Source: Burkholderiales bacterium (GTDB lineage: Bacteria > Pseudomonadota > Gammaproteobacteria > Burkholderiales > Burkholderiaceae_C). Taken from it: DNA of 31,970 bases. Below are positions 23,346-31,970 of the stretch, in pieces. The stretch lies in NCBI GenBank assembly GCA_947372225.1, contig CANBSV010000022.1:1-31970 (forward strand), given 5' to 3'. The position numbers and the translations under genes were made by a program. Under the pieces are notes generated by a model that saw only the letters and a list, made by a program, of their open reading frames with translations, was not told where the DNA came from and ran no database searches. Position 1 is the stretch's first letter; each line of letters opens with the position of its first letter.

Positions 23346-24827
23346 TCAAGTGGTGAGCGCCTTGCCGATCGCGTTCACGCACATCGCCATCAGACCGCCC
23401 GGAAACAGGCCGAACGCCAGCACGGCAGCCCCGTTCAGGGACAGCAGCGTCTTGACCTCACTGGAAGCAACGATCGGCGCCGTGTCGGCGGGCTCGTCGA
23501 AGTACATGACCTTGACCAGACGCAGGTAATAAAACGCACCGATCAAGGAGAAAACAACGGCAGCCACAGCCAGCACGATGTAGCCCGTCACATTGGTCAC
23601 CACGATGGCCTGCAAAACACTGAACTTGGCATAAAAGCCAACGGTCGGTGGCAAACCGGCCAGTGAAAACATCAGGATGGCCATCACGCCCGCATACCAG
23701 GGGCTGCGACGCGACAAGCCCTTGAGGTCATCGATGTTCTCAGCCTCGAAGCCCTGGCGAGACAGCAGCATGATGACGCCGAAGGTGCCCAGCGTGGTGA
23801 GGACGTAGGTGATGATGTAGAACATCGCAGAGCTGTAACCGTTGGCGGCCGACAGCGTGTTGACACCGATCACTGTGGGCGTCAGACCCAGCAGCATGAA
23901 GCCCATGTTGGCGATGGTGGAGTAAGCCAACATGCGCTTGAGGTTGCTTTGCGCGATCGCCGAGAGGTTGCCGATCGCCATCGATCCGATGGCCAGCACG
24001 ACCAGCATCTGCTGCCACTGCTCGGCCACACCCGACATGCCTTCGACGAGCAAGCGAATCGTGATCGCAAAGGCCGCCAACTTGGGTGCGCCGCCAATCA
24101 GCAACGTGATCGCGGTCGGAGCGCCCTGGTACACGTCAGGCACCCACATGTGGAAGGGCACAGCGCCAAGCTTGAATGCCAAGCCTGCCACGATGAAAAC
24201 GAGACCGAACACCAGTACGGCCTTGTTGATTTGCCCCGTGCCGATGGCCTTGAAAACCTCACCGATCTCGAGTGACCCGGTGGCGCCGTACATCATCGAC
24301 ATGCCGTAGAGCAGGAAGCCGCTGGCGAGCGCGCCAAGCACGAAATACTTCATGGCCGCCTCGGTGGCATTGAGGCTGTCACGACGCATGGCCGTCAGTG
24401 CATAAAGCGACAGGCTCATCAGTTCGAGACCGAGATAAACCACCAGGAAGTTGTTGGCCGAGACCATCACGCAAATGCCCAGCAGCGAGAACATGCTCAG
24501 GGTGAATAACTCACCCTTGAGAAGTTCGCGACTTTCCGCATACGGCCTCGCATAAGCCAGAGTGATCATGACGGCCACGCTGGCAAAGAAGGCCAGCAGG
24601 TTGCCCATGGGATCGGCCACCACCATGCGCTGCATGGCGTACACCGACAGCCCATCGTCATACTGCGACAGATACAGCAAGGCCACCACCGCCAGCGAGC
24701 CCTGCGTGAGCCAATACGTGAGGCGACGCTTGGGGTCGGTGGCCCACAGGTCAACCAAAGCCACGACGCACGCAGCCAGAAGCAGGAATATCTCGGGGTA
24801 GACAGCGGGCCAGTTCATCTCGTTCAT
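23346..24827 (-). CDS. nuoN: NADH-quinone oxidoreductase subunit N
   Basis: One of three antiporter-like proton-pumping subunits of respiratory complex I, in the inner membrane. It has 493 residues and about 14 hydrophobic segments. Glu135 (YLGLELMSLSLYAL) and Lys219 (AGLAFKLGAVPFHMWVPD) match the essential Glu/Lys pair of this family. ATG 24827 is chosen because GGAG lies 8 nt upstream; an earlier in-frame GTG at 24845 is less likely. It is the last nuo gene, 46 nt after nuoM. Confidence 0.97.
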   Translation of the reverse strand: MNEMNWPAVYPEIFLLLAACVVALVDLWATDPKRRLTYWLTQGSLAVVALLYLSQYDDGLSVYAMQRMVVADPMGNLLAFFASVAVMITLAYARPYAESRELLKGELFTLSMFSLLGICVMVSANNFLVVYLGLELMSLSLYALTAMRRDSLNATEAAMKYFVLGALASGFLLYGMSMMYGATGSLEIGEVFKAIGTGQINKAVLVFGLVFIVAGLAFKLGAVPFHMWVPDVYQGAPTAITLLIGGAPKLAAFAITIRLLVEGMSGVAEQWQQMLVVLAIGSMAIGNLSAIAQSNLKRMLAYSTIANMGFMLLGLTPTVIGVNTLSAANGYSSAMFYIITYVLTTLGTFGVIMLLSRQGFEAENIDDLKGLSRRSPWYAGVMAILMFSLAGLPPTVGFYAKFSVLQAIVVTNVTGYIVLAVAAVVFSLIGAFYYLRLVKVMYFDEPADTAPIVASSEVKTLLSLNGAAVLAFGLFPGGLMAMCVNAIGKALTT

Positions 24828-24873
24828 GGGGTGGGCTCCGAGCACGCAGCAACCATCGGGTGTCGGGCGATCA

Positions 24874-26349
24874 TCAGTTGAGCTTCGACACGGCCACGTG
24901 CTTCAGCAGTTCGGTCACCGACACATGCATCACGTCGGTGAACGGTTTGGGGTACAGGCCCATGCACAGCACGGCAACAGCCAGCACGGTCATGATGAGC
25001 ACCTCTCGGGCATTCAGATCGGTCAACTCGGCAACGTGGTGGTTGCCCACAGGACCGAAGTAGACGCGCTTGACCATCCACAGGGTATACGCGGCACCGA
25101 ACACCAGCGCTGTGGCCGCGAGCGCACCCAGCCAAAAATTGACCTGAACTGCACCAAGAATCACCATCCATTCGCCGACAAAGCCGGCTGTGGCAGGCAG
25201 CCCGCAATTGGCCATACCGAAGAAGACAGCGAAGGCGGTGAACGTTGGCATGGTGTTCACCACACCACCGTAGCTCGCGATCTCGCGGGAATGCACCCGA
25301 TCGTAGAGAACGCCAATGCAAAGGAACATCGCACCCGACACGAACCCGTGCGACACCATCTGAACGAGCGCGCCAGACATTCCGAGTTCGTTGAACAGGA
25401 AGAAGCCCAAAGTGGCAAAGCCCATGTGCGCGATCGACGAGTAGGCCACCAGCTTTTTCATGTCCTGCTGCACCAGCGCTACCAACCCGATGTAAATCAC
25501 GGCGATCAGCGATAGCGCGATGACGAACCACGCCCATTCGTGGGTGGCATCGGGGGTGATCGGCAGCGAAAAGCGCAGAAAACCATAGCCGCCGAGCTTG
25601 AGCATGATGGCTGCCAGCACCACCGAGCCGCCGGTAGGAGCCTCGACGTGCGCATCGGGCAACCAGGTATGCACCGGCCACATCGGAACCTTGACTGCAA
25701 ACGCGGCGAAGAACGCAAAGAAAAGCAGCGTTTGCGCAGACATCGGCAACGGCAGCTTCTGCCAGGTCAGCAGATCGAAACTGCCGCCCGACTTGTAGTA
25801 GAGGTACATCAGCGCGACCAGCATCAACAGCGAGCCCGCCAGCGTGTACAGGAAGAACTTGAACGCAGCGTAGACACGCTTCGGTCCTCCCCACACACCG
25901 ATGATGATGTACATCGGGATCAGTGTGGCCTCGAAGAACACGTAGAACAGCAAACCATCCAGCGCACAGAAAACACCGATCATGATCCCGGAGAGGATCA
26001 GGAAGGCACCCATGTACTGGTTGACGCGTTCGGTAATGACCTCCCAGCCGGCAACCACCACGATGACTGTGATGAAGGAGGTCAGCAACACGAACCACAC
26101 CGAGATGCCGTCTATGCCCAAGTGATAACGGACATTGAAGCGGTCGATCCAAGCAAGACTTTCGACAAACTGCATCTGCGCAGTGCCGACGTCGAAACCA
26201 AGGATCAACGGCAGCGTGACAACGAAGGATGCGATGGATGCGACCAGCGCAAACCAGCGGGCTGCGCCCGCCTGTTCATCACGGCCCAGCGCCAGCAGCA
26301 CTGCGCCAGACAGGATCGGCAACCAAATAGCCAGACTCAACAAACCCAT
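24874..26349 (-). CDS. nuoM: NADH-quinone oxidoreductase subunit M
   Basis: Antiporter-like proton-pumping subunit of complex I, 491 residues and about 14 membrane segments. The conserved channel residues are Glu140 (YVFFEATLIPMY) and Lys220 (FAVKVPMWPVHTWLPDAH). The family motif EAPTGGSVVLAAIMLKLGGYG is also present. ATG 26349 begins the usual MGLLSLAIWLP and has GGAGA about 9 nt upstream; an upstream in-frame extension to 26463 would overlap nuoL and is rejected. It lies 26 nt after nuoL. Confidence 0.97.
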   Translation of the reverse strand: MGLLSLAIWLPILSGAVLLALGRDEQAGAARWFALVASIASFVVTLPLILGFDVGTAQMQFVESLAWIDRFNVRYHLGIDGISVWFVLLTSFITVIVVVAGWEVITERVNQYMGAFLILSGIMIGVFCALDGLLFYVFFEATLIPMYIIIGVWGGPKRVYAAFKFFLYTLAGSLLMLVALMYLYYKSGGSFDLLTWQKLPLPMSAQTLLFFAFFAAFAVKVPMWPVHTWLPDAHVEAPTGGSVVLAAIMLKLGGYGFLRFSLPITPDATHEWAWFVIALSLIAVIYIGLVALVQQDMKKLVAYSSIAHMGFATLGFFLFNELGMSGALVQMVSHGFVSGAMFLCIGVLYDRVHSREIASYGGVVNTMPTFTAFAVFFGMANCGLPATAGFVGEWMVILGAVQVNFWLGALAATALVFGAAYTLWMVKRVYFGPVGNHHVAELTDLNAREVLIMTVLAVAVLCMGLYPKPFTDVMHVSVTELLKHVAVSKLN

Positions 26350-26375
26350 GTTCTTGTTCTCCGTGCCGGCTGGGC

Positions 26376-28460
26376 TCAGCGCCCTACCGAGCCGCCCAGA
26401 TAGGGCCACAGCTGCCAGGTCATCAGTCCGATCAGACCCAAGATCATCACCAGCGCATACCAATAGAGATAGCCGGTTTGCACCAGCCTCACCACCGACG
26501 ACATCGCACCGATCAGTCGGGCCGAGCCATTGACGATCGCACCATCGATGAAGGCCACGTCACCGCCCCTCCACAAACCACGACCCAGCAACCGCGCTCC
26601 TGCAGCGAGGATGTGTTCGTTGAACCAGTCCATGTAGTACTTGTTTTCAAGCACGCGCACCAGCGGTGCCAAGGCCTGGCCGATGGCGGCTGGAATCTCG
26701 GGCTTCAAACGGTAGAAAACGAAGGCAACCGCCACACCAGACGAGGCCAACCAAAACGGCAGGCTGCTCAGCCCATGCAGCGCCATCGTCAAGGCCCCGT
26801 GGAACTCCCGAGCCAGCTCTTCCATGGCCGGGTGGTGCTCGGCGTTGATGAAGATCGAGTCCTTGAAGATGCCGCCATACAGCATGGGCTCTATCGTGAA
26901 GTAGCCGATGAGCACCGACGGAATCGCCAGCAGCACCAGCGGCAGAGTCACGACCCATGGGGACTCATGCGGCTCGTGAGCGTGCGCGTGTTCGTCGGAA
27001 TGGCCATGGTCGTCTGCCTTGGCATGGGCAGAGCCGTGGGCGTGGTCATCGGCCTCAGCGTGGTGATCGTGCTCTCCTGGGAAAGGCTTGTGCCTGAAGT
27101 TCTCTTTGCCGTGGAAGACGATGAAGTACATCCGGAACGAATAGAACGCGGTCACGAACACACCGACGATCACTGCAAAGTAGGCGAACCCGGATCCCCA
27201 CAGGTGGCTCGCTTGAACCGCTTCGATGATGCTGTCCTTGGAATAGAAGCCGGAAAACAGTGGCGTACCGATGAGCGCCAGCGATCCCAGCAAAGACGTG
27301 ACCCAAGTCACCGGCATGTACTTACGCAGCCCACCCATGTTGCGGATGTCCTGATCGTGGTGCATGCCCATGATCACCGAGCCTGCCCCGAGGAACAGGA
27401 GCGCCTTGAAAAAGGCATGGGTCATCAGGTGGAAGACCGCCACCGAATAAGCCGAGGCGCCCAGCGCCACCGTCATGTAGCCAAGTTGCGACAACGTCGA
27501 ATAGGCCACGACGCGCTTGATGTCGTTTTGGATGATGCCCAGAAAGCCCATGAACAGGGCCGTGATCGCGCCAATCACCATCACGAAACTCAACGCCGTA
27601 TCGGACAGTTCAAACAGCGGTGACATGCGAGTCACCATGAAGATGCCGGCCGTGACCATGGTGGCCGCATGAATCAGTGCTGAGATCGGAGTCGGACCTT
27701 CCATCGAATCCGGTAGCCAAACGTGCAGCGGGAACTGTGCGCTTTTGCCCATGGCTCCGATGAACAGGCAGATACAGATCACGGTGACCAGCATCCAGCC
27801 CGTTCCCGGCAACGTCAGCTGAGAAAGATGATCGGCCTTGGCAAATGCCTCGGCGTAATTGAGCGTCCCGGCGTAGGCCACCACCAGCCCAATGCCAAGG
27901 ATGAACCCGAAGTCACCCACCCGGTTGACCAGGAATGCCTTCATGTTGGCAGCGATGGCCGACGGCTTGGTGTAATAGAAACCGATCAAGAGGTAGGAGA
28001 CCAACCCCACGGCCTCCCAACCAAAGAACAGTTGCAGCATGTTGTTGCTCATCACAAGCATCAACATCGAGAAAGTGAACAGCGAGATGTAGCTGAAGAA
28101 TCGCTGGTAACCATCTTCTTCGGCCATGTACCCGATGGTGTAGACGTGCACCATCAACGACACGAAGGTCACCACGCACATCATCATCGCGGTGAGCCCG
28201 TCGATGAGGAACCCGACCTCCATCTTCAAACCGCCAAGCGTCATCCATTCGTAGACCGTGGCGTTGTAACGAGCACCATCGAGCGCGACATCTTTGAGTG
28301 TGAGAGCAGACAGGACGAAGGCCACGAACACGCCGAGGATGGTGACCGTATGGGCACCTTGTCGCCCGATCAGCTTGCCGAACAGGCCCGCTGCGATGGC
28401 ACCAACCAGCGGTGCCAAGGGCACTGCCAGCAGCAGGTTTTGAGAGAGTTGTGCGGACAT
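26376..28460 (-). CDS. nuoL: NADH-quinone oxidoreductase subunit L (with His-rich insertion)
   Basis: Largest antiporter-like subunit of complex I, 694 residues, longer than the E. coli protein of about 613. Glu149 (FFGWEAVGLVSYLLIGFYY) and Lys239 (GAMGKSAQFPLHVWLPD) are the expected channel residues. The extra length is partly a hydrophilic loop at about residues 462-500 with 12 histidines in 35 residues. The C-terminal part (about 590-694) contains the region of the lateral amphipathic helix and the last membrane segment. ATG 28460 gives the usual MSAQLSQNLLLAVPLAPL start; its ribosome binding site is weak. It lies 24 nt after nuoK. Confidence 0.97.
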   Translation of the reverse strand: MSAQLSQNLLLAVPLAPLVGAIAAGLFGKLIGRQGAHTVTILGVFVAFVLSALTLKDVALDGARYNATVYEWMTLGGLKMEVGFLIDGLTAMMMCVVTFVSLMVHVYTIGYMAEEDGYQRFFSYISLFTFSMLMLVMSNNMLQLFFGWEAVGLVSYLLIGFYYTKPSAIAANMKAFLVNRVGDFGFILGIGLVVAYAGTLNYAEAFAKADHLSQLTLPGTGWMLVTVICICLFIGAMGKSAQFPLHVWLPDSMEGPTPISALIHAATMVTAGIFMVTRMSPLFELSDTALSFVMVIGAITALFMGFLGIIQNDIKRVVAYSTLSQLGYMTVALGASAYSVAVFHLMTHAFFKALLFLGAGSVIMGMHHDQDIRNMGGLRKYMPVTWVTSLLGSLALIGTPLFSGFYSKDSIIEAVQASHLWGSGFAYFAVIVGVFVTAFYSFRMYFIVFHGKENFRHKPFPGEHDHHAEADDHAHGSAHAKADDHGHSDEHAHAHEPHESPWVVTLPLVLLAIPSVLIGYFTIEPMLYGGIFKDSIFINAEHHPAMEELAREFHGALTMALHGLSSLPFWLASSGVAVAFVFYRLKPEIPAAIGQALAPLVRVLENKYYMDWFNEHILAAGARLLGRGLWRGGDVAFIDGAIVNGSARLIGAMSSVVRLVQTGYLYWYALVMILGLIGLMTWQLWPYLGGSVGR

Positions 28461-28484
28461 GTTGTTCTGGCTGCGAAAGGCAGA

Positions 28485-28811
28485 TCAGCCCTTGAGGCTA
28501 TCGAGTTCGTCAACGTTGATGGTGGCGCGGTTGCGGAACAGCACCACCAGAATCGCCAATCCGATGGCAGATTCGGCGGCCGCTACGGTGAGGATGAAGA
28601 AGACAAACACTTGGCCCGCCATGTCACCGAGGTAATGCGAGAACGCGACGAAGTTGAGGTTGACAGCGAGCAGCATCAATTCGATCGCCATCAACAGCAC
28701 GATGAGGTTCTTGCGGTTGAGGAAGATGCCGATCACCGACAGCGCAAACAAAATGGCACCGACAGATAGAAAGTGGCCCAGTGTGATGGGGCCCAAAGTC
28801 ACGGCACTCAC
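28485..28811 (-). CDS. nuoK: NADH-quinone oxidoreductase subunit K
   Basis: Small membrane subunit of complex I, 108 residues with three membrane helices. Glu44 (LMAIELMLLAVNLNF) and Glu80 (TVAAAESAIGLAI) are spaced as the two conserved membrane glutamates of E. coli NuoK (36 and 72). The GTG start at 28811 is supported by AGGAGA about 8 nt upstream. It overlaps the nuoJ stop in a GTGA tetranucleotide, implying translational coupling. The N-terminus is a few residues longer than usual; a second in-frame GTG at 28802 is possible. Confidence 0.96.
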   Translation of the reverse strand: MSAVTLGPITLGHFLSVGAILFALSVIGIFLNRKNLIVLLMAIELMLLAVNLNFVAFSHYLGDMAGQVFVFFILTVAAAESAIGLAILVVLFRNRATINVDELDSLKG

Positions 28812-29443
28812 GGCTGTTCTCCTGGAGTGATGACGGGATCGGGCAAATCGAGGGTCGGCTGCATCTTCACGAGCCGCACTCGATCCGCCTTGCGGGCTCT
28901 GACCTGCTCGGACGGGTTGGTGTATTTCGAATCCTTGCGTTGCCGCAAAGTCAGCGCAATGGCCGCGATGATGGCCACCAACAGCAACACCGCTGCGATC
29001 TCAAGCGGGTAGAGATACTGCGTATAGATCTCGATGCCAAGCAACTTGGTGTTACCCATCTTCACGTCATCAAGATCAGGCGCAGGTGCCGAACGCAAGT
29101 TAAAGCCAGGAATCAACACGGCTGCCATTTCGAGAGCAATGATCAGGCCCACCAGACCGGCCACCGGGGCATGTTTCCAAAATCCCTCGCGAAGGCTATC
29201 CGTGTTGATGTCGAGCATCATCACGACGAACAAGAACAGCACCATCACCGCGCCGACGTAAACCAAGATGAGCGCAATCGACAAAAACTCAGCTCGAAGC
29301 AGCATCCAGACGCAAGAGGCCGAAAAAAACGAAAGCACCAGATAGAGCGCCGCGTAGACAGGGCTGCGGGCGGTGATCACGCGAAAGGCCGCGAAAAGCA
29401 TCACCGCCGAAAAGATGTAGAAAAGCGCAGGAATGGTGGTCAT
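28808..29443 (-). CDS. nuoJ: NADH-quinone oxidoreductase subunit J
   Basis: Membrane subunit of complex I, 211 residues, five hydrophobic segments in the first 175 residues, then a basic hydrophilic tail. The LYLVLSFFSASCVWMLLRAEF and VYVGAVMVLFLFVVMMLDI blocks are diagnostic. ATG 29443 begins the usual MTTIPALFYIFS; an upstream in-frame extension to 29485 would enter the intergenic hairpin and is not favoured. It is 62 nt downstream of nuoI, the widest gap in this nuo cluster, and overlaps nuoK by 4 nt. Confidence 0.96.
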   Translation of the reverse strand: MTTIPALFYIFSAVMLFAAFRVITARSPVYAALYLVLSFFSASCVWMLLRAEFLSIALILVYVGAVMVLFLFVVMMLDINTDSLREGFWKHAPVAGLVGLIIALEMAAVLIPGFNLRSAPAPDLDDVKMGNTKLLGIEIYTQYLYPLEIAAVLLLVAIIAAIALTLRQRKDSKYTNPSEQVRARKADRVRLVKMQPTLDLPDPVITPGEQP

Positions 29444-29463
29444 GGGTGTGTCTGACTTGCTAC

Positions 29464-29497
29464 CGGTTCGCCGGCGGGCCGGCACGTGAGAGAACCG
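29464..29497. other. Hairpin in the nuoI-nuoJ spacer
   Basis: GCCGGC (29470-29475) and GCCGGC (29478-29483) pair around GG. Outside them CGGTTC (29464-29469) can pair with GAACCG (29492-29497), leaving an 8-nt bulge on one side. No T tract follows in the direction of transcription and the genes belong to one complex, so an RNA-processing or stability element, or partial attenuation, is more likely than a full terminator. Confidence 0.4.
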
Positions 29498-29505
29498 CGA
29501 TGCCC

Positions 29506-30003
29506 TCAGCGGTAGCGAGCGTCAGCCTCCTTGTTGGCCGCGATTTCGGGTTCGTAGCGATCGCCGACCGCCAGCAACATGTCCTTGGTGAAGTACAGGT
29601 CGCCACGCTTTTCACCGTGGTATTCGAAGATGTGCGTCTCAACGATTGAATCGACGGGACAGCTTTCTTCGCAAAAACCGCAAAAGATGCACTTGGTCAA
29701 ATCAATGTCGTAGCGTGTCGTGCGCCTTGATCCGTCATCGCGAACATCGGATTCGATGGTGATCGCCATCGCGGGACAGACAGCCTCGCACAGCTTGCAG
29801 GCGATGCACCGCTCTTCACCGTTTTCATAACGGCGAAGCGCGTGAAGGCCGCGAAAGCGCGGACTCATTGGCGTCTTTTCTTCCGGGAACTGAACGGTGA
29901 TCTTGCGTTGAAAGAAATGGCGCCCGGTCAGCTTGAAGCCTTTGAGCAGTTCCAGCAAAAAAAAGCTGGAGACCAAGTCCTTGATGGGTGTTGCGGCCGA
30001 CAT
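29506..30003 (-). CDS. nuoI: NADH-quinone oxidoreductase subunit I
   Basis: Peripheral iron-sulfur subunit of complex I that carries two [4Fe-4S] clusters (N6a and N6b) toward the quinone site. It has 165 residues. Two ferredoxin-type motifs are intact: Cys66, 69, 72 and 76 (CIACKLCEAVCP) and Cys105, 108, 111 and 115 (CIFCGFCEESCP). ATG 30003 gives the usual short N-terminus and has AGAGG about 6 nt upstream; a longer in-frame start at 30066 would overlap nuoH. It follows nuoH by 8 nt. Confidence 0.97.
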   Translation of the reverse strand: MSAATPIKDLVSSFFLLELLKGFKLTGRHFFQRKITVQFPEEKTPMSPRFRGLHALRRYENGEERCIACKLCEAVCPAMAITIESDVRDDGSRRTTRYDIDLTKCIFCGFCEESCPVDSIVETHIFEYHGEKRGDLYFTKDMLLAVGDRYEPEIAANKEADARYR

Positions 30004-30011
30004 GGATGCCT

Positions 30012-31109
30012 CTACTTCCAGATGTTCCAGGGGGACTGGATCCACAGCCCCACCACGACCAGCCAAACCAGGGTCAGCGGAATGAAGACCTTCCAGCCCA
30101 AACGCATGATCTGGTCATAGCGATAGCGAGGGAAGCTCGCCCGCACCCAGAGGAACAAGGTACAAATCAAGAACGTCTTGCCGAACAGCCAGAACCAGTT
30201 CCAGAACCACATCGACTGCACGATCCAGTCCGGCGTATTCAGCCCCACACTGGAAAACGAGATCGGCGCCATCCAGCCACCGAGGAACATCAAGCAAGCC
30301 AAGGCCGAGACCAAGATGATGTTGGCGTACTCGGCGAGGAAAAACATCGCGAACGACATTCCCGAGTACTCAACCATGTGGCCGGCCACGATTTCCGACT
30401 CGCCCTCCACCACGTCAAAGGGGTGTCGGTTGGTTTCGGCAATGCTGGCGATCACGTAGATCACGAAAATCGGGAACAGCGGCAACCAGTTCCAACTCAG
30501 AAATGTCAGGCCCATGTCGGCAAAGGTCCCGCGACCTTGCTGCTGAACGACATCAGTCATGTTCAAGCTACCGGTGACCATGAGCACCACCACCAACGCG
30601 AAGCCCATGGCAATTTCGTAACTCACCATCTGAGCCGAGGCGCGCAATGCGCCCAGGAAAGCGTATTTCGAGTTCGAAGCCCATCCAGCGATGATCACGC
30701 CGTACACCTCCATCGAGGTGATGGCCATCAGGAACAGCAGTCCCGCATTGACATTGGCAAGTGCCGCTTCAGGGCCAAATGGCATCACGGCCCAAGCGGC
30801 CAACGCCGGCATGATGGTCATCACGGGACCGAGAAAAAACAGTCCCTTGTTGGCGGCAGCCGGAACAATGATTTCCTTGAAGACCAACTTGACCGCATCT
30901 GCGATGGGCTGCAGCAGCCCGAACGGTCCCGTCCGGTTTGGCCCTGGCCGAATCTGAGTCCAACCGATCGCCTTGCGCTCCCACAGCGTGAGATAGGCAA
31001 CACACAGCATCAGCGGGATCACCAATGCAACGATCTTGATCAGCGAGTAAACCACCGGCCAGGCAACGCCGAGCACAGAAACACCGAATGAGTTAACCGT
31101 CTCAAACAT
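30012..31109 (-). CDS. nuoH: NADH-quinone oxidoreductase subunit H
   Basis: Membrane subunit that joins the quinone site to the proton pumps of complex I. It has 365 residues and about eight hydrophobic segments. Diagnostic blocks are ERKAIGWTQIRPGPNRTGPF and the acidic loop IAETNRHPFDVVEGESEIVA, which lines the quinone cavity. ATG 31109 has GAGG about 8 nt upstream and follows the nuoG stop by 9 nt. Confidence 0.97.
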   Translation of the reverse strand: MFETVNSFGVSVLGVAWPVVYSLIKIVALVIPLMLCVAYLTLWERKAIGWTQIRPGPNRTGPFGLLQPIADAVKLVFKEIIVPAAANKGLFFLGPVMTIMPALAAWAVMPFGPEAALANVNAGLLFLMAITSMEVYGVIIAGWASNSKYAFLGALRASAQMVSYEIAMGFALVVVLMVTGSLNMTDVVQQQGRGTFADMGLTFLSWNWLPLFPIFVIYVIASIAETNRHPFDVVEGESEIVAGHMVEYSGMSFAMFFLAEYANIILVSALACLMFLGGWMAPISFSSVGLNTPDWIVQSMWFWNWFWLFGKTFLICTLFLWVRASFPRYRYDQIMRLGWKVFIPLTLVWLVVVGLWIQSPWNIWK

Positions 31110-31118
31110 GTCGGAGCC

Positions 31119-31970
31119 TCAGACCTTGTCGAGCGTGACAGCGCCAAACATGGCGCCAAGACTTCGGGACTGAGCCGTCCCAGCACTCACACGGACTGCG
31201 CGAGCTGCAAGCGTCGGCTCAACGCGAACTGGCAGTTCGACCGACCACGGGCCCTGGGAAACGCGCACCATCACTGAATCCACAAGCCCCATCTGCGCGG
31301 CAGTGCTGGTCGATACGCCCACGGTGGGAAACGCGGCATCTGCCGTGCTCTGCAACGAGTCAGACCTGCGCACCAATGCATCGGTTTGGTAGATCGGCAC
31401 GTCGGACACACGCTCGAGACCATCGACAGGCTCGGCAAGCACCACCGACTGACCACCCACCACGTTATCTAAACGATCGCGGATCGAACCTTGGTCGCCC
31501 AGTGCTTCCGCGCTCACCGCCTCGGACGTCTCGAAGTCGAAGCCCGGCAGGTTGAGCAAGTTACCCAGGACGCGCAAAACCTTCCAGGCCGGACGCGTCT
31601 CACCCAAGGGCTTGACCACACCGTGGAAGCTCTGCAGGCGGCCTTCGGCGTTGACAAACGTGCCTGACGTTTCAGTAAAGGGCGCGATAGGCAACAGCAC
31701 ATCTGCACTGTCGAGCGAAGCGTCGCGGAACGAGGTGAAGGCCACCACCATCTGCGCTGACTTGAGTGCCGCAGTGGCGGCGGCCGGCTGTGCAGCATCG
31801 CGGTCGGGCTCGACATTGAGCAGCAGACAGGCCTTCAAAGAACCTTGAAGCATCTCAGCCGCATTCAGCCCGCCAGATACTGGCTGCGCCCGTACCAATT
31901 GGGCACCCACTGTGTTTGCTGCCTCAGTGAGGTCGCCAACCGAGGCACCAGTGTGCTCCCCGATCCAGTT
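31119..31970 (-). CDS. nuoG: NADH-quinone oxidoreductase subunit G (C-terminal part; 5' end outside window)
   Basis: C-terminal 283 residues of the large iron-sulfur subunit of complex I. The frame is open to the window edge, where it reads NWIGEHTGASVGDLTEAANT in the direction of transcription, so the ATG-like or GTG codon near 31910 is internal. The visible part belongs to the molybdopterin-oxidoreductase-like domain: SADVLLPIAPFTETSGTFVN and AEGRLQSFHGVV are typical. The N-terminal ferredoxin-like domains with the cluster cysteines lie outside the window. It is followed by nuoH after 9 nt. Confidence 0.95.
   Translation of the reverse strand, partial: NWIGEHTGASVGDLTEAANTVGAQLVRAQPVSGGLNAAEMLQGSLKACLLLNVEPDRDAAQPAAATAALKSAQMVVAFTSFRDASLDSADVLLPIAPFTETSGTFVNAEGRLQSFHGVVKPLGETRPAWKVLRVLGNLLNLPGFDFETSEAVSAEALGDQGSIRDRLDNVVGGQSVVLAEPVDGLERVSDVPIYQTDALVRRSDSLQSTADAAFPTVGVSTSTAAQMGLVDSVMVRVSQGPWSVELPVRVEPTLAARAVRVSAGTAQSRSLGAMFGAVTLDKV

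Noticed and set aside
24824..26152. 442-codon minus-strand frame overlapping nuoM in another frame
   Set aside because: It is an out-of-frame reading of nuoM, rich in Arg, Cys and His, with no membrane pattern.
26478..27623. Long plus-strand frame opposite nuoL
   Set aside because: Shadow frame; NuoL membrane segments and channel residues are intact on the minus strand.

Overview
The window looks like a chromosomal segment of a GC-rich betaproteobacterium of the order Burkholderiales, probably Comamonadaceae or a close relative. That placement is an inference from protein sequence character, the gcvTHP order, a class of PHB depolymerase and GST found in this group, and a nuo operon followed by NUDIX and DUF1178 genes. 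No rRNA, tRNA, CRISPR array, insertion sequence or phage gene was seen. The window is densely coding and no gap between genes exceeds about 150 bases.

Layout. Positions 1-4481 (+) hold the glycine cleavage genes gcvT (5' end cut by the window edge), gcvH and gcvP, closed by a hairpin terminator. Positions 4569-9851 (-) hold a compact three-gene signalling operon, transcribed from high to low coordinates: a Tat-type substrate-binding lipoprotein, a membrane hybrid histidine kinase with receiver and Hpt domains, and an HD-GYP response regulator. No ABC permease or ATPase accompanies the binding protein, so it is probably a sensor component feeding c-di-GMP breakdown. Positions 9976-12454 hold a TetR regulator divergent from a flavoprotein of the HpaB/AbfD superfamily, with a perfect palindrome between them. 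Positions 12556-15012 (+) encode a soluble PAS-GAF-PAS hybrid kinase, convergent with a patatin-like phospholipase. A GST-fold protein (-) is divergent from an intracellular PHB depolymerase (+). The depolymerase is convergent with aroC (-) across a perfect 10-bp hairpin.

Positions 19817-21668 (-) hold a twin-CBS protein and a YihY/BrkB membrane protein. A small DUF2069 membrane protein (+) starts back to back with the YihY gene; both start codons lie at the tips of one perfect inverted repeat. From 21978 to the right edge everything is on the minus strand. Read in the direction of transcription it is nuoG (partial), H, I, J, K, L, M, N, then a NUDIX hydrolase and a DUF1178 protein. The DUF1178 frame appears to have lost its normal stop and runs 155 nt antisense into the DUF2069 gene.

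Points most worth a second look: the binding protein/kinase/HD-GYP operon; the AbfD-like protein that lacks two of the four cluster ligands of AbfD; the DUF1178 stop loss; the palindrome joining two divergent start codons; two near-perfect operator-like palindromes; and the histidine-rich insertion in NuoL. Family assignments are from reading translated sequence without database searches.
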